A stretch of DNA of 64,000 nucleotides from Pseudomonas sp. MIACH (GTDB lineage: Bacteria; Pseudomonadota; Gammaproteobacteria; Pseudomonadales; Pseudomonadaceae): assembly GCF_001269925.1 (NCBI RefSeq), contig NZ_LHVO01000053.1, positions 351,380-415,379 of the forward strand. The letters are read 5' to 3'. A model generated the notes under the pieces. That model was not told the DNA's origin. It worked only from the letters and a program-made list of their open reading frames with translations, and searched no databases. Shown here piece by piece: positions 8,492 to 16,556 of this stretch. The position numbers and the translations under genes were made by a program. The first letter of the stretch is position 1. Each line of letters begins with the position of its first letter.

Positions 8492-9178
8492 TCAAATAAT
8501 CCCTCTTTCGGCCTTGGTCTGTGCGACTTTATCGCGCAAGTAAACCGGCGCAGCCTGGTCAGCAGGAATCGCCTCGCCACGTTCAAACGCGAAGCGTGCC
8601 AAAGTCAGCAAGTCTTCGGCATGGGGCAACATGCTCGCGTCCTGGCCCACCAGCGACACACCGATGCGCTCGCCATAACCCCAGCCGGTGCCAGCACCGA
8701 ACCAGTCACCACTGGCATCATCGGGCAATACCGCCGATTCCGGTGGCTGCACCGCTTCCACGCCGATAAGGCGCATTTCGCCAGCCGTTTCGCGGTAGCA
8801 GCCCCAGTACACTTCGTCCATGCGCGCATCGATAGCCGCCGCCACCTGCTGGGCGCCGTGTTCGCGCAAGGCACGCTGAGCCAGTACGGCCAGGTTGGAG
8901 ACCGGCAGTACCGGGCGCTCCAATGCAAAGGCCAGGCCCTGAACCACACCAATGGCAATGCGCACCCCGGTAAACGCCCCCGGGCCGCGGCCGAAGGCGA
9001 TGGCGTCCACGGCCGACAGGGTGGTGCCCGCGTCTTCGAGCAGTTGCTTGATCATCGGCAACAGTTTCTGCGCGTGCAGGCGCGGGATCACCTCGTAGTG
9101 GCTTGTGACTTTGCCATCGTGCAGCAAGGCAACGGAGCAAGCTTCAGTCGCGGTGTCCAGGGCCAGCAGGGTGCTCAT
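8492..9178 (-). CDS. tsaB: tRNA threonylcarbamoyladenosine biosynthesis protein TsaB
   Basis: Non-catalytic partner of TsaD in the TsaB-TsaD-TsaE complex that makes t6A37 in ANN-decoding tRNAs. The 228-residue protein has the ASKHA-fold phosphate loop LALDTATEACSVAL at the N-terminus and GRGPGAFTGVRIAIG (about 68-82), the TsaB signature. It lacks the TsaD metal-binding histidines. The ATG at 9178 is preferred to the upstream in-frame ATG at 9226, which would add a hydrophobic stretch absent from the family. It lies just downstream of adk, separated by a terminator-like hairpin. Confidence 0.93.
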   Translation of the reverse strand: MSTLLALDTATEACSVALLHDGKVTSHYEVIPRLHAQKLLPMIKQLLEDAGTTLSAVDAIAFGRGPGAFTGVRIAIGVVQGLAFALERPVLPVSNLAVLAQRALREHGAQQVAAAIDARMDEVYWGCYRETAGEMRLIGVEAVQPPESAVLPDDASGDWFGAGTGWGYGERIGVSLVGQDASMLPHAEDLLTLARFAFERGEAIPADQAAPVYLRDKVAQTKAERGII

Positions 9179-9223
9179 CGGTGTCGGTGTCCAAGTCGAA
9201 AAAAAGTGCGCCAGTATAAACAA

Positions 9224-9247
9224 CAACGGCCCGCAAGCGGGCCGTTG
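9224..9247 (-). terminator. Terminator-like hairpin after adk
   Basis: CAACGGCCCGC-AA-GCGGGCCGTTG forms a perfect 11-bp GC-rich stem between the adk stop and tsaB. Read on the minus strand it is followed by TTGTTTATAC, a weak U tract, so termination may be partial. Confidence 0.6.
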
Positions 9248-9267
9248 TGTATCAAGCCGATAAAGGA

Positions 9268-9915
9268 TCAGCTCAGTGCTTGCAGCACCTTGGCAGTGAT
9301 CGCTTCTACCGAACCGACGCCAGGGATATGGCTGTACTTCGGCTTGCCCTGTGCTGCGGACAGCTTCTGGTAGAAATCCACCAGCGGCTTGGTCTGGGAA
9401 TGGTAGACCGACAGGCGATGACGCACGGTTTCTTCAGTGTCGTCTTTACGCTGCACCAGGTCGTCGCCGGTGACATCGTCCTTGCCTTCAACTTTTGGCG
9501 GGTTATACACGGTGTGATACACCCGGCCCGACGCTTCGTGAACGCGACGACCAGCAATACGCTGGACGATTTCTTCGTCTTCAACCGCAATTTCAACCAC
9601 GGCGTCGAGTTCAACGCCGGCCTTCACCAGGGCTTCAGCCTGGGGAATGGTGCGTGGGAAGCCGTCGAACAGGAAGCCGTTCTTGCAGTCTTCCTGGCTG
9701 ATGCGTTCCTTGACCAGGTTGATGATCAGGTCATCGGAGACCAGGCCACCGCTGTCCATCACGCTCTTGGCGATCAGGCCCAGCTCGGTGCCGGCCTTGA
9801 CGGCAGCACGCAGCATGTCGCCAGTGGAGATTTGTGGAATGCCGAATTTTTCAGTGATGAACTTTGCCTGAGTACCTTTACCGGCCCCGGGAGCTCCCAG
9901 CAGAATGACGCGCAT
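9268..9915 (-). CDS. adk: Adenylate kinase
   Basis: Catalyses ATP + AMP = 2 ADP in the cytoplasm. The 215-residue protein has the P-loop GAPGAGKGTQAKF at residues 7-19, the AMP-binding DMLRAAVK segment, DGFPRT (about 84-89) and the long LID domain with IAGRRVHEASGRVYH. The LID lacks the four-cysteine zinc site, as in other Gram-negative long-form kinases. The ATG at 9915 is used; the frame stays open to 10020 but the extension has no family match. It lies downstream of ppc on the same strand, as in other pseudomonads. Confidence 0.97.
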   Translation of the reverse strand: MRVILLGAPGAGKGTQAKFITEKFGIPQISTGDMLRAAVKAGTELGLIAKSVMDSGGLVSDDLIINLVKERISQEDCKNGFLFDGFPRTIPQAEALVKAGVELDAVVEIAVEDEEIVQRIAGRRVHEASGRVYHTVYNPPKVEGKDDVTGDDLVQRKDDTEETVRHRLSVYHSQTKPLVDFYQKLSAAQGKPKYSHIPGVGSVEAITAKVLQALS

Positions 9916-10211
9916 CGATGTGCTCCTCAATTTTTTATAGAGATGACGCTCGGATTCGCCGCGTGGGGCCAATCTCGTAAAAATATATGGCTCATAAAAA
10001 TATGGGCCCAAGCCGCCCAAACGGCCAAAGGCTGATCAAGATACACAGCGGGCCCTAACCACACAAGCCGCCAAAAGTCGCAGGAACCCGCGCCACGCGT
10101 ACGTCATAGGTAGGGTGTGCCTGAGTGCAACCGGCCCCGTAAACGCCGACCACCCTTTTCAGGGCGGCCGTCGTGGTTTCTGCGCAAGCCGTTGAGAACT
10201 CGCAAAAAACC
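9916..10211. other. Intergenic region between ppc and adk
   Basis: About 300 bases without a credible gene. It should hold the ppc 3' end and the adk promoter. An imperfect GC-rich dyad around 10145-10175 (GCCGACCACCCTTTTCAGGGCGGC) could terminate ppc transcription, but no U tract follows on the minus strand. Confidence 0.4.
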
Positions 10212-12857
10212 TCAGCCGGTGTTGCGCAAGCCGGCGGCAATACCGGCCACAGACACCAGCAGCGCCTGTTCCAGAGGGCTGTCTTGCGCGGCTTCCTGGC
10301 GCCGCGAGCGCGCCAGCAACTCGGCCTGCAACAGGTGCAGGGGGTCGAGATAGGTGTTGCGCAGGCGGATGAACTCCAGGGTGTCAGGGCTATGGGCCAG
10401 CAGTTGCGACTGGCCGGTCAGGCCAAGTACCACGCTACAGGCCTGCGACAATAGGTCGCGTAAGTGCGCACCCAATGGCAACAGGTCCGGCTGCACCAGG
10501 CGCTCGTCATAGAGACGCGCAATATCGGCATCGGCCTTGGCCAGCACCATTTCCAGCATATCGATGCGGGTGCGAAAGAACGGCCACTGTTCGCGCATTT
10601 GCCCCAGCAGTTCGCCTTCACCGCGCTCCAGCGCCTTGCTAAGCGCGGCTTCCCAACCCAGCCAGGCCGGCAGCATCAGGCGAGTCTGGGTCCAGCCGAA
10701 GATCCACGGAATGGCGCGCAGGCTTTCTATACCGCCGGCACGCCGCTTGGCCGGGCGACTGCCCAGGGGCAGGCGACCCAGCTCCTGCTCGGGGGTGGAC
10801 TGGCGAAAATACTCGACGAATTGCGGATTTTCCCGCACCACTGCGCGGTAAGCGCTGACACCGTCGGCCGCCAATTCATCCATCAAATGCCGCCAAGCCG
10901 GCTCCGGTGGCGGCGGTGGCAGCAACGTCGCTTCCAACACGGCGGCCAGGTACAGATTGAGGTTCTGTTCAGCAATGTCCGGCAAGCCGAACTTGAAGCG
11001 GATCATCTCGCCTTGCTCGGTGGTACGGAAACGCCCCGCCACCGAACCCGGCGGTTGCGACAGGATCGCCGCGTGGGCCGGGCCGCCGCCACGCCCGACG
11101 GTGCCGCCGCGACCATGGAACAGCAGCAATTCCACCTGTTGCTCACGGCAAATATCCACCAGCCGCTCCTGGGCCCGGTACTGCGCCCAGGCGGCGGCGG
11201 TGGTGCCGGCGTCCTTGGCCGAGTCGGAGTAGCCGATCATCACTTCCTGCGGGCCGTGCAAGCGCGCGCGGTAGCCCGGCAGCAGCAACAGTTGCTCGAT
11301 CACGGGACCGGCGTTATCCAGGTCGGCCAGGGTTTCGAACAGAGGCACAACGCGCATTGGTCGTTGCACGCCCGACTCTTTAAGCAGCAGTTGCACCGCC
11401 AATACGTCTGACGCGGCGCCAGCCATGGAGATGACATACGAGCCTAAAGAGGCGGCAGGTGCGGCGGCGACTTCCTTGCAGGTGTTGAGCACTTCGGCGG
11501 TATCGGCCGAGGGCTTGAAATAGCCCGGCAACAGCGGTCGACGATTGGCCAGCTCCTTCATCAGGAAGCTGATGCGCATCTCTTCGTTCCAGTCCTCGTA
11601 ACGGCCCAGGCCCAGGTAATCAGTGATTTCGGTCATGGCCGCCGAGTGGCGACTGGAATCCTGGCGCACGTCGAGGCGCACCAGGAACAGACCAAAGGTG
11701 ACGGCCCGGCGCAGGCAATCGAGCAGTGGGCCGTCGGCGATCACGCCCATGCCGCACTCGTGCAGCGACTGGTAGCACAGCTCCAGTGGCTCGAGCAGGT
11801 CGCGGTTGTTCTGCAAGACCTCGGCAGGCGCCGGCGTGCTGCTGCTCAACGCGGTATGCGCCCATTGGCGCGTGGCGCGCAGGCGTTCGCGCAGTTGCTT
11901 GAGCAGGGCGCGATAGGGTTCGACGCTGTCGCCAACCTTGGCCTGCAACGCCGGGCTGGCCTTTTGCATCGACAGTTCGGAGGCCAGGTGGTCAATATCG
12001 CGCAGGTACAGATCGGCAGCCATCCAGCGCGCCAGCAGCAACACCTCGCGGGTCACCGGCGCGGTGACATTCGGGTTGCCGTCACGGTCGCCGCCCATCC
12101 ACGACGCAAAGCGGATCGGCGCAGCTTCCAGCGGCAGGCGCAGGCCCGTGGCGGCATGTAACGCCTGGTCGGCCTTGCGCAGGTAATTGGGGATCGCATG
12201 CCACAACGAATGCTCAATCACCGCAAAGCCCCATTTGGCTTCATCCACCGGCGTCGGCCGGGTGCGGCGGATTTCTTCGGTGTGCCAGGCTTCGGCGATC
12301 AAGCGTTGCAGGCGCTGGCGGATCTGCTCGCGCTCAGCGGTGGTGAGGTCACGGTGATCCTGCAGCGCCAGTTGTGCGGCGATGGCATCGTATTTCTGGA
12401 TCAGGGTGCGACGCGCCACTTCGGTGGGGTGGGCGGTGAGCACCAGTTCAATCTCCAGGCGCCCCAACTGGCGGGCCAGGGATTCGTTGCTGTGACCCTC
12501 GCCTTGCAGACGGGCCAGCAACTCCGGCAATACGCGGGATTCGAACGGTGCCGGCTGCGACTCATCGCGCCGATGAATCAACTGGTACTGCTCGGCGATA
12601 TTGGCCAGGTTGAGGAACTGGTTGAAGGCCCGCGCAACGGGCAGCAGTTCGTCTTCCTGCAACTGATTGAGACTGGCGCTCAGTTCATCACCCGCGGCTT
12701 TGTCCGGGGTGGCTCCACGGCGGTCGGCCTTGGCGCCTTTGCGGATCTGCTCGATCTTGTCGAGGAAATCATCGCCGTACTGCTCTCGAATGGTGTTGCC
12801 CAACAGCTCACCCAGCAGGTGAACATCCTCACGCAAGCGTGCATCGATATCACTCAT
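10212..12857 (-). CDS. ppc: Phosphoenolpyruvate carboxylase
   Basis: Anaplerotic enzyme making oxaloacetate from PEP and bicarbonate. At 881 residues it is full length for bacterial PEPC. Both active-site signatures are present: VLTAHPTEVARRT (about 140-152, catalytic His) and HGRGGTVGRGGGPAH (about 575-589, catalytic Arg/Gly loop), plus the GYSDSAKDAG PEP-binding segment. The C-terminus ends RNTG, the conserved pattern that reaches into the active site. The ATG at 12857 is used. It is transcribed away from the 114-residue gene at 13041 and lies upstream of adk. Confidence 0.97.
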   Translation of the reverse strand: MSDIDARLREDVHLLGELLGNTIREQYGDDFLDKIEQIRKGAKADRRGATPDKAAGDELSASLNQLQEDELLPVARAFNQFLNLANIAEQYQLIHRRDESQPAPFESRVLPELLARLQGEGHSNESLARQLGRLEIELVLTAHPTEVARRTLIQKYDAIAAQLALQDHRDLTTAEREQIRQRLQRLIAEAWHTEEIRRTRPTPVDEAKWGFAVIEHSLWHAIPNYLRKADQALHAATGLRLPLEAAPIRFASWMGGDRDGNPNVTAPVTREVLLLARWMAADLYLRDIDHLASELSMQKASPALQAKVGDSVEPYRALLKQLRERLRATRQWAHTALSSSTPAPAEVLQNNRDLLEPLELCYQSLHECGMGVIADGPLLDCLRRAVTFGLFLVRLDVRQDSSRHSAAMTEITDYLGLGRYEDWNEEMRISFLMKELANRRPLLPGYFKPSADTAEVLNTCKEVAAAPAASLGSYVISMAGAASDVLAVQLLLKESGVQRPMRVVPLFETLADLDNAGPVIEQLLLLPGYRARLHGPQEVMIGYSDSAKDAGTTAAAWAQYRAQERLVDICREQQVELLLFHGRGGTVGRGGGPAHAAILSQPPGSVAGRFRTTEQGEMIRFKFGLPDIAEQNLNLYLAAVLEATLLPPPPPEPAWRHLMDELAADGVSAYRAVVRENPQFVEYFRQSTPEQELGRLPLGSRPAKRRAGGIESLRAIPWIFGWTQTRLMLPAWLGWEAALSKALERGEGELLGQMREQWPFFRTRIDMLEMVLAKADADIARLYDERLVQPDLLPLGAHLRDLLSQACSVVLGLTGQSQLLAHSPDTLEFIRLRNTYLDPLHLLQAELLARSRRQEAAQDSPLEQALLVSVAGIAAGLRNTG

Positions 12858-13040
12858 CAGCCAATCTCCAGCCAGAAATCCGGGACGCGCAGGTCTGCCA
12901 GAGTGCCGCCAGCATCGTTTTATGACAAGACTTTAAACCTTGTGACTTGCGGCTAGTCTCAACTGTGAGTCGTCGTGTTATCCATGCGAGCGACTGGTCA
13001 CTCATCACCGCCCGCCATCGCGGGTTCTATTGAGGTTGCC

Positions 13041-13385
13041 ATGAAAATTCGAGAACTGGCCCAGCATTGGGAAGAGAACGCCAAGGGTCGCCTGACCAAG
13101 ACCGAGTACGCCATCCATCTCGATGTCGAGGCCGCAGCGCGGTTGGCGGCCATTGCCGAGATGTACCCCAAGCGCCACACCGAAGAACTGCTCGGCGAGC
13201 TGATCGGGGCGGCGCTCGAAGAGCTGGAAGCCAGCTTTCCCTACGTCAAGGGGCAGCATGTGATTGCCACCGATGAAGAGGGCGATCCCTTGTACGAAGA
13301 CGTCGGCCCTACCCCGCGCTTTCTCTCTTTATCGCGGCGCTACCTGCAAGATTTGTCGGACAGCGCTGACGAACCCAAGCACTGA
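13041..13385 (+). CDS. Conserved hypothetical protein (pseudomonad ppc neighbour)
   Basis: 114-residue acidic cytoplasmic protein, helical N-terminal two thirds (MKIRELAQHWEENAKGRLTK ...), then a short C-terminal segment with PTPRFLSLSRRYL. The helix-rich pattern with IHLDVEAAARLAAIAEMYP suggests a ribbon-helix-helix-like or small regulatory fold, but this is a guess. The ATG at 13041 has an AGGTTG site and gives the conserved start; the frame opens at 12975. It is divergent from ppc as in other Pseudomonas. Related genes have, as I recall, been labelled type 1 pili tip component without good support. Confidence 0.7.
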   Translation: MKIRELAQHWEENAKGRLTKTEYAIHLDVEAAARLAAIAEMYPKRHTEELLGELIGAALEELEASFPYVKGQHVIATDEEGDPLYEDVGPTPRFLSLSRRYLQDLSDSADEPKH

Positions 13386-13418
13386 AAGAGCTACGCCCCC
13401 CGATAAAACCCTTGTATT

Positions 13419-13439
13419 CCGGGCCTCCCAGAGGCCCGG
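13419..13439 (+). terminator. GC-rich hairpin after the 114-residue gene
   Basis: CCGGGCCTC-CCA-GAGGCCCGG is a perfect 9-bp stem 34 bases past the stop codon at 13385. No run of T follows, so intrinsic termination would be weak. Confidence 0.45.
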
Positions 13440-13665
13440 CGTACCGCTGTCCGTCATGAAAGTTCCAATTTTTTTCGCTGACCGTTTAGTCAGATATTTT
13501 TTTTGGCAAATCGCCATCTTCTCTGAACTTTTGAAAAAAGCCTCCGGTCACAGCCAGTAAGCCATCACTTGGAACGGCCGTTTGAAAGGGCATGTCGTGC
13601 TTTACCGCCGCGCCCCCGCCGCTCACCGACTGAGATGGATTTTGATGTTTTTCAGGAGTTATCCA

Positions 13666-14091
13666 ATGGAGTTGAAGACGATGAAGACCAGCACTGCCAA
13701 ATCCTCGTTTAACCACCTGCGCGGGCTTAAATTGGCCGCGCTGGCAATCGGCACCAGCTTCGTTCTGGCCGGTTGCGCCGGCAACCCGCCAACCGAGCAA
13801 TACGCGGTGACCCAATCTGCGGTCAACAGCGCAGTGAGCGCCGGCGGCACCGAGTACGCGGCCGTAGAAATGAAGTCGGCCCAGGACAAGCTCAAGCAAG
13901 CCGAAATCGCCATGCACGACAAGAACTATGACGAGGCCCGTCGCCTGTCTGAGCAAGCCGAATGGGACGCTCGCGTTGCAGAGCGCAAAGCCCAGGCTGC
14001 CAAGGCTGAACAGGCTGTGAAGGACTCCCAGAAGGCTGTCCAGGAGCTGCGTCAGGAAGGCATGCGCCCGGCTGTTATCAAACAGCAATAA
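13666..14091 (+). CDS. DUF4398 lipoprotein
   Basis: 141-residue predicted outer-membrane or periplasmic lipoprotein. The signal peptide ends with the lipobox VLAGC (Cys at about 36). The mature part is a helical, coiled-coil-prone DUF4398 domain rich in Ala, Lys, Glu and Gln (about 50-135). The ATG at 13666 has a CAGGAG site 7 bases upstream; MKTS at 13681 is an alternative start. It lies 55 bases upstream of a second DUF4398 protein that carries an OmpA domain, and the two probably form an operon linking outer membrane and peptidoglycan. Confidence 0.85.
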   Translation: MELKTMKTSTAKSSFNHLRGLKLAALAIGTSFVLAGCAGNPPTEQYAVTQSAVNSAVSAGGTEYAAVEMKSAQDKLKQAEIAMHDKNYDEARRLSEQAEWDARVAERKAQAAKAEQAVKDSQKAVQELRQEGMRPAVIKQQ

Positions 14092-14146
14092 GCCGCCGCC
14101 CCTGATTGCATTGCACCCGATATCGAATTGAAAGGACGACACGACT

Positions 14147-14932
14147 ATGCGTAAACAATTGATGATCCCTGCCCTGCTGGCGATGAGCGTTGCCCTGGCG
14201 GCGTGCTCCACCCCGCCAAACGCGAACCTGGAAAACGCACGGACCAACTTCTCGGCCCTGCAGGCCAACCCGAACGCCACCAAAGTAGCAGCCTTGGAAA
14301 CCAAGGACGCCCAGGATTGGCTGGACAAGGCTGACAAGGCCTACCGTGACAAGGAAGACCAGAAGAAAGTTGACCAACTGGCCTACCTGACCAACCAACG
14401 CGTTGAAGTCGCCAAAGACACCATCGTGCTGCGCGAATCCGAAGCCAAGCTGAAAAACGCCGGCGACGAACGTGCCCGTGCACTGCTCGAAGCACGCGAT
14501 GCACAGATCAAGCAACTGCAGGACAGCCTGAACGCCAAGCAAACCGATCGCGGCACCCTGGTGACCTTTGGTGACGTGCTGTTTGCTACCAACAAGGCTG
14601 ACCTGAAATCCAGCGGCCTGGTCAATATCAATAAGCTGGCTCAGTTCCTTCAGGAAAACCCGGATCGCCAGGTGATCGTTGAAGGCTACACAGACAGCAC
14701 CGGCAGCGATGCCTACAACCAGAGCCTGTCGGAGCGCCGTGCCGCTTCGGTGCAGGTTGCGCTGATCAAGATGGGCGTTGACCCACGCCGCATCGTGACC
14801 ACCGGTTACGGCAAGGAATACCCGGTTGCCGATAACGGCAGTGTGTCGGGCCGCGCCATGAACCGCCGCGTTGAAGTGACCATCTCCAACGATAACCAAC
14901 CGGTCAAGCCACGGTCGTCCCTGGCTAACTGA
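14147..14932 (+). CDS. DUF4398-OmpA peptidoglycan-binding lipoprotein
   Basis: 261-residue lipoprotein: signal peptide with lipobox ALAAC (Cys20), a helical DUF4398 region (about 25-130), then an OmpA C-terminal domain (about 142-250) with VIVEGYTDSTGSDAYNQSLS and the NRRVEV motif that contacts diaminopimelate in peptidoglycan. It should tether the outer membrane to the wall. GAAAGGACG precedes the ATG. A strong bidirectional terminator follows 18 bases after the stop. Confidence 0.92.
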   Translation: MRKQLMIPALLAMSVALAACSTPPNANLENARTNFSALQANPNATKVAALETKDAQDWLDKADKAYRDKEDQKKVDQLAYLTNQRVEVAKDTIVLRESEAKLKNAGDERARALLEARDAQIKQLQDSLNAKQTDRGTLVTFGDVLFATNKADLKSSGLVNINKLAQFLQENPDRQVIVEGYTDSTGSDAYNQSLSERRAASVQVALIKMGVDPRRIVTTGYGKEYPVADNGSVSGRAMNRRVEVTISNDNQPVKPRSSLAN

Positions 14933-14950
14933 TTGATTGATGCTGGATAA

Positions 14951-14980
14951 AAAAACCCACCTTATGGTGGGTTTTTTTTT
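14951..14980. terminator. Bidirectional intrinsic terminator
   Basis: AAAAACCCACC-TTAT-GGTGGGTTTTTTTTT: an 11-bp stem with T runs on both strands, placed right after the OmpA-lipoprotein stop. It ends the lipoprotein operon and could also stop transcription from the right. Confidence 0.9.
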
Positions 14981-15300
14981 GGCTCGCCAAAGTGAATAGG
15001 ACGGTTTGTGTCATCGCCTGGCAGCTCAATCTTCGGGGCTTGCTTATGCTGCTGAGCGTTTAACCGTTCCAGAGCCCCATGGCACCTGACCATATCCAGC
15101 ATGTTCTGCACTGCCGGACTTTCAGGAACTGCAGGATTTGCAGGAGTTGAAAAAATAGTTATCGCCACTTTCTCGGCCCTGATCTGTGTAAGTTACACCG
15201 TTTTCTGTGGCGTTTTACGCGATATGGTTCCAACTAATCCCGACTGTTGGAATTGAACCGTCTCACAACCCATGCAGCACATCGACTCCGATACGATGGT
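14981..15300. other. Intergenic region without a supported gene
   Basis: 320 bases between the terminator and the gene ending at 15301. A 68-codon minus-strand frame (GTG at 15168, stop inside the terminator loop) is present, but its ribosome site is poor and its tail is terminator sequence, so I do not call it. Nothing else is seen. Confidence 0.4.
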
Positions 15301-15627
15301 TCACTGCTGCAGTTGCGGGGTTTCCTGGCCCAGGCAACGCACCGCCTGCTTCTTGTTGTTGACCAACACGCCACTCAAGCCTTTTTGCTCGGTATCGAAC
15401 ATTACCAGCACGCCATCGACGCACTGCGCCACTTGCGCGGCCGGAGTCAGGGAGATCTTGTAGTCCTCGCCCGGCACGGTCTTGAGCATGGTGAAGTCGC
15501 TGAGCAGCAGCGCATCTTCCGGCTTGGCGAAGTGCAAATAGCCGTAGTACCACAGGCAGCCGACGGTGCCGATGATGGTACCGATGCCGGTGAGAATCAG
15601 CGGGATCATGTTGCGTTCTTCGCTCAT
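15301..15627 (-). CDS. Conserved hypothetical membrane protein
   Basis: 108-residue protein with one membrane segment near the N-terminus (about residues 8-30, IPLILTGIGTIIGTVGCLWYYGYL) and a soluble C-terminal domain with two cysteines, probably periplasmic. The start codon overlaps the stop of the upstream alpha/beta hydrolase gene (ATGA), so the pair is translationally coupled. Function unknown. Confidence 0.75.
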   Translation of the reverse strand: MSEERNMIPLILTGIGTIIGTVGCLWYYGYLHFAKPEDALLLSDFTMLKTVPGEDYKISLTPAAQVAQCVDGVLVMFDTEQKGLSGVLVNNKKQAVRCLGQETPQLQQ

Positions 15628-16529
15628 TGCGGGCTCTCTGATGAATCAACTTTAGGAATGGGGTAGTTCGGAATCTCGCCCAGGCGGCGCAGGCCGTTAA
15701 AGTGCTGCGGGTCGTCCAGGTAGCGCAGCATCACGGTCTGCCAGGTCTTGTCGGCGAAGGTCTGCACATGGCCGCCCCGGGTCAACTGCAACACGCGGGG
15801 CGCTGGCGCGGCCTGATACAGCCGGATGCCGTTGGCCAGGGGCACGATCGGGTCATCCAGGCTGTGGAACAGCAATTTCGGCACGCCGGTCAGTTGCGGC
15901 ATGGCCTTGATCGCGCTGTCGGCGTCGGGCACCAACCAAGACAAGGGCACCTGCAATGGCCATGTTAACCAGGAGGTGCTCAGGGCGAATTGTCCTACGT
16001 CACGATAACTGGCGGGCACACCATCGAGCACCAGCGCTTTGAGTTGGGACTGACGCTGCGGGTGCTCCGCCAGGTAATGCACCGCCAGCGCACCGCCGAG
16101 GCTTTGACCGAGGACGATCAACGGCTGGCCCTGGGTTTCAGGGGCTTTGTCGAGCCAACTGAAGGCCGCATCCACATCCTGATAAATCGCCGGCAATGAG
16201 GGCTTGCCTTCTGACAGCCCATAACCGCGATAGTCCAGCAGCAGTACCTGGTAGCCCTGCTCCGGCAACCACCAGCTGCCGCCCAGGTGCCAGGCCAGGT
16301 TGCCGCCATTGCCGTGCAGGTGCAGCACGGTACCTTTGACGGGCACTCCGGCCTTGGCCGGCAGCCACCACGCGTGCAACTTCACGCCATCGGCGGTGGT
16401 GAGGGTGACGTCGCGGTACTGCAGGTGCGCTTTTTCGGGCGTAAACGGCAGACCGGGTTCGGGGTAGAACAGCAACGAGCTGCAACCGTTCAATGTGAGT
16501 AGCAGGCATAGAATGCCGAGGATTCTCAT
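15624..16529 (-). CDS. Alpha/beta hydrolase, predicted lipoprotein
   Basis: 301-residue serine hydrolase of the BEM46/YfhR type. The signal peptide ends in a lipobox (LNGC, Cys16). The fold's landmarks are the oxyanion HLHGNGGN (about 71-78), DYRGYGLSEG, the nucleophile elbow GQSLGG (about 142-147), an acid in HSLDDPIVP and the late GGH histidine. Substrate unknown, probably an ester or thioester in the envelope. Cotranscribed with the 108-residue membrane protein downstream. Confidence 0.87.
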   Translation of the reverse strand: MRILGILCLLLTLNGCSSLLFYPEPGLPFTPEKAHLQYRDVTLTTADGVKLHAWWLPAKAGVPVKGTVLHLHGNGGNLAWHLGGSWWLPEQGYQVLLLDYRGYGLSEGKPSLPAIYQDVDAAFSWLDKAPETQGQPLIVLGQSLGGALAVHYLAEHPQRQSQLKALVLDGVPASYRDVGQFALSTSWLTWPLQVPLSWLVPDADSAIKAMPQLTGVPKLLFHSLDDPIVPLANGIRLYQAAPAPRVLQLTRGGHVQTFADKTWQTVMLRYLDDPQHFNGLRRLGEIPNYPIPKVDSSESPQ

Positions 16530-16556
16530 CCGTTGAAGCCTCGTGAGTAACAGCGT

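Noticed and set aside
12198..12956. Long ORFs antisense to ppc and to many other genes
   Set aside because: Typical shadows of high-GC third-position codon use; the sense genes are unmistakable.
14962..15168. 68-codon minus-strand ORF starting at GTG
   Set aside because: Its last codons are the bidirectional terminator, and the ribosome site is directly against the start. The sequence has no family match.
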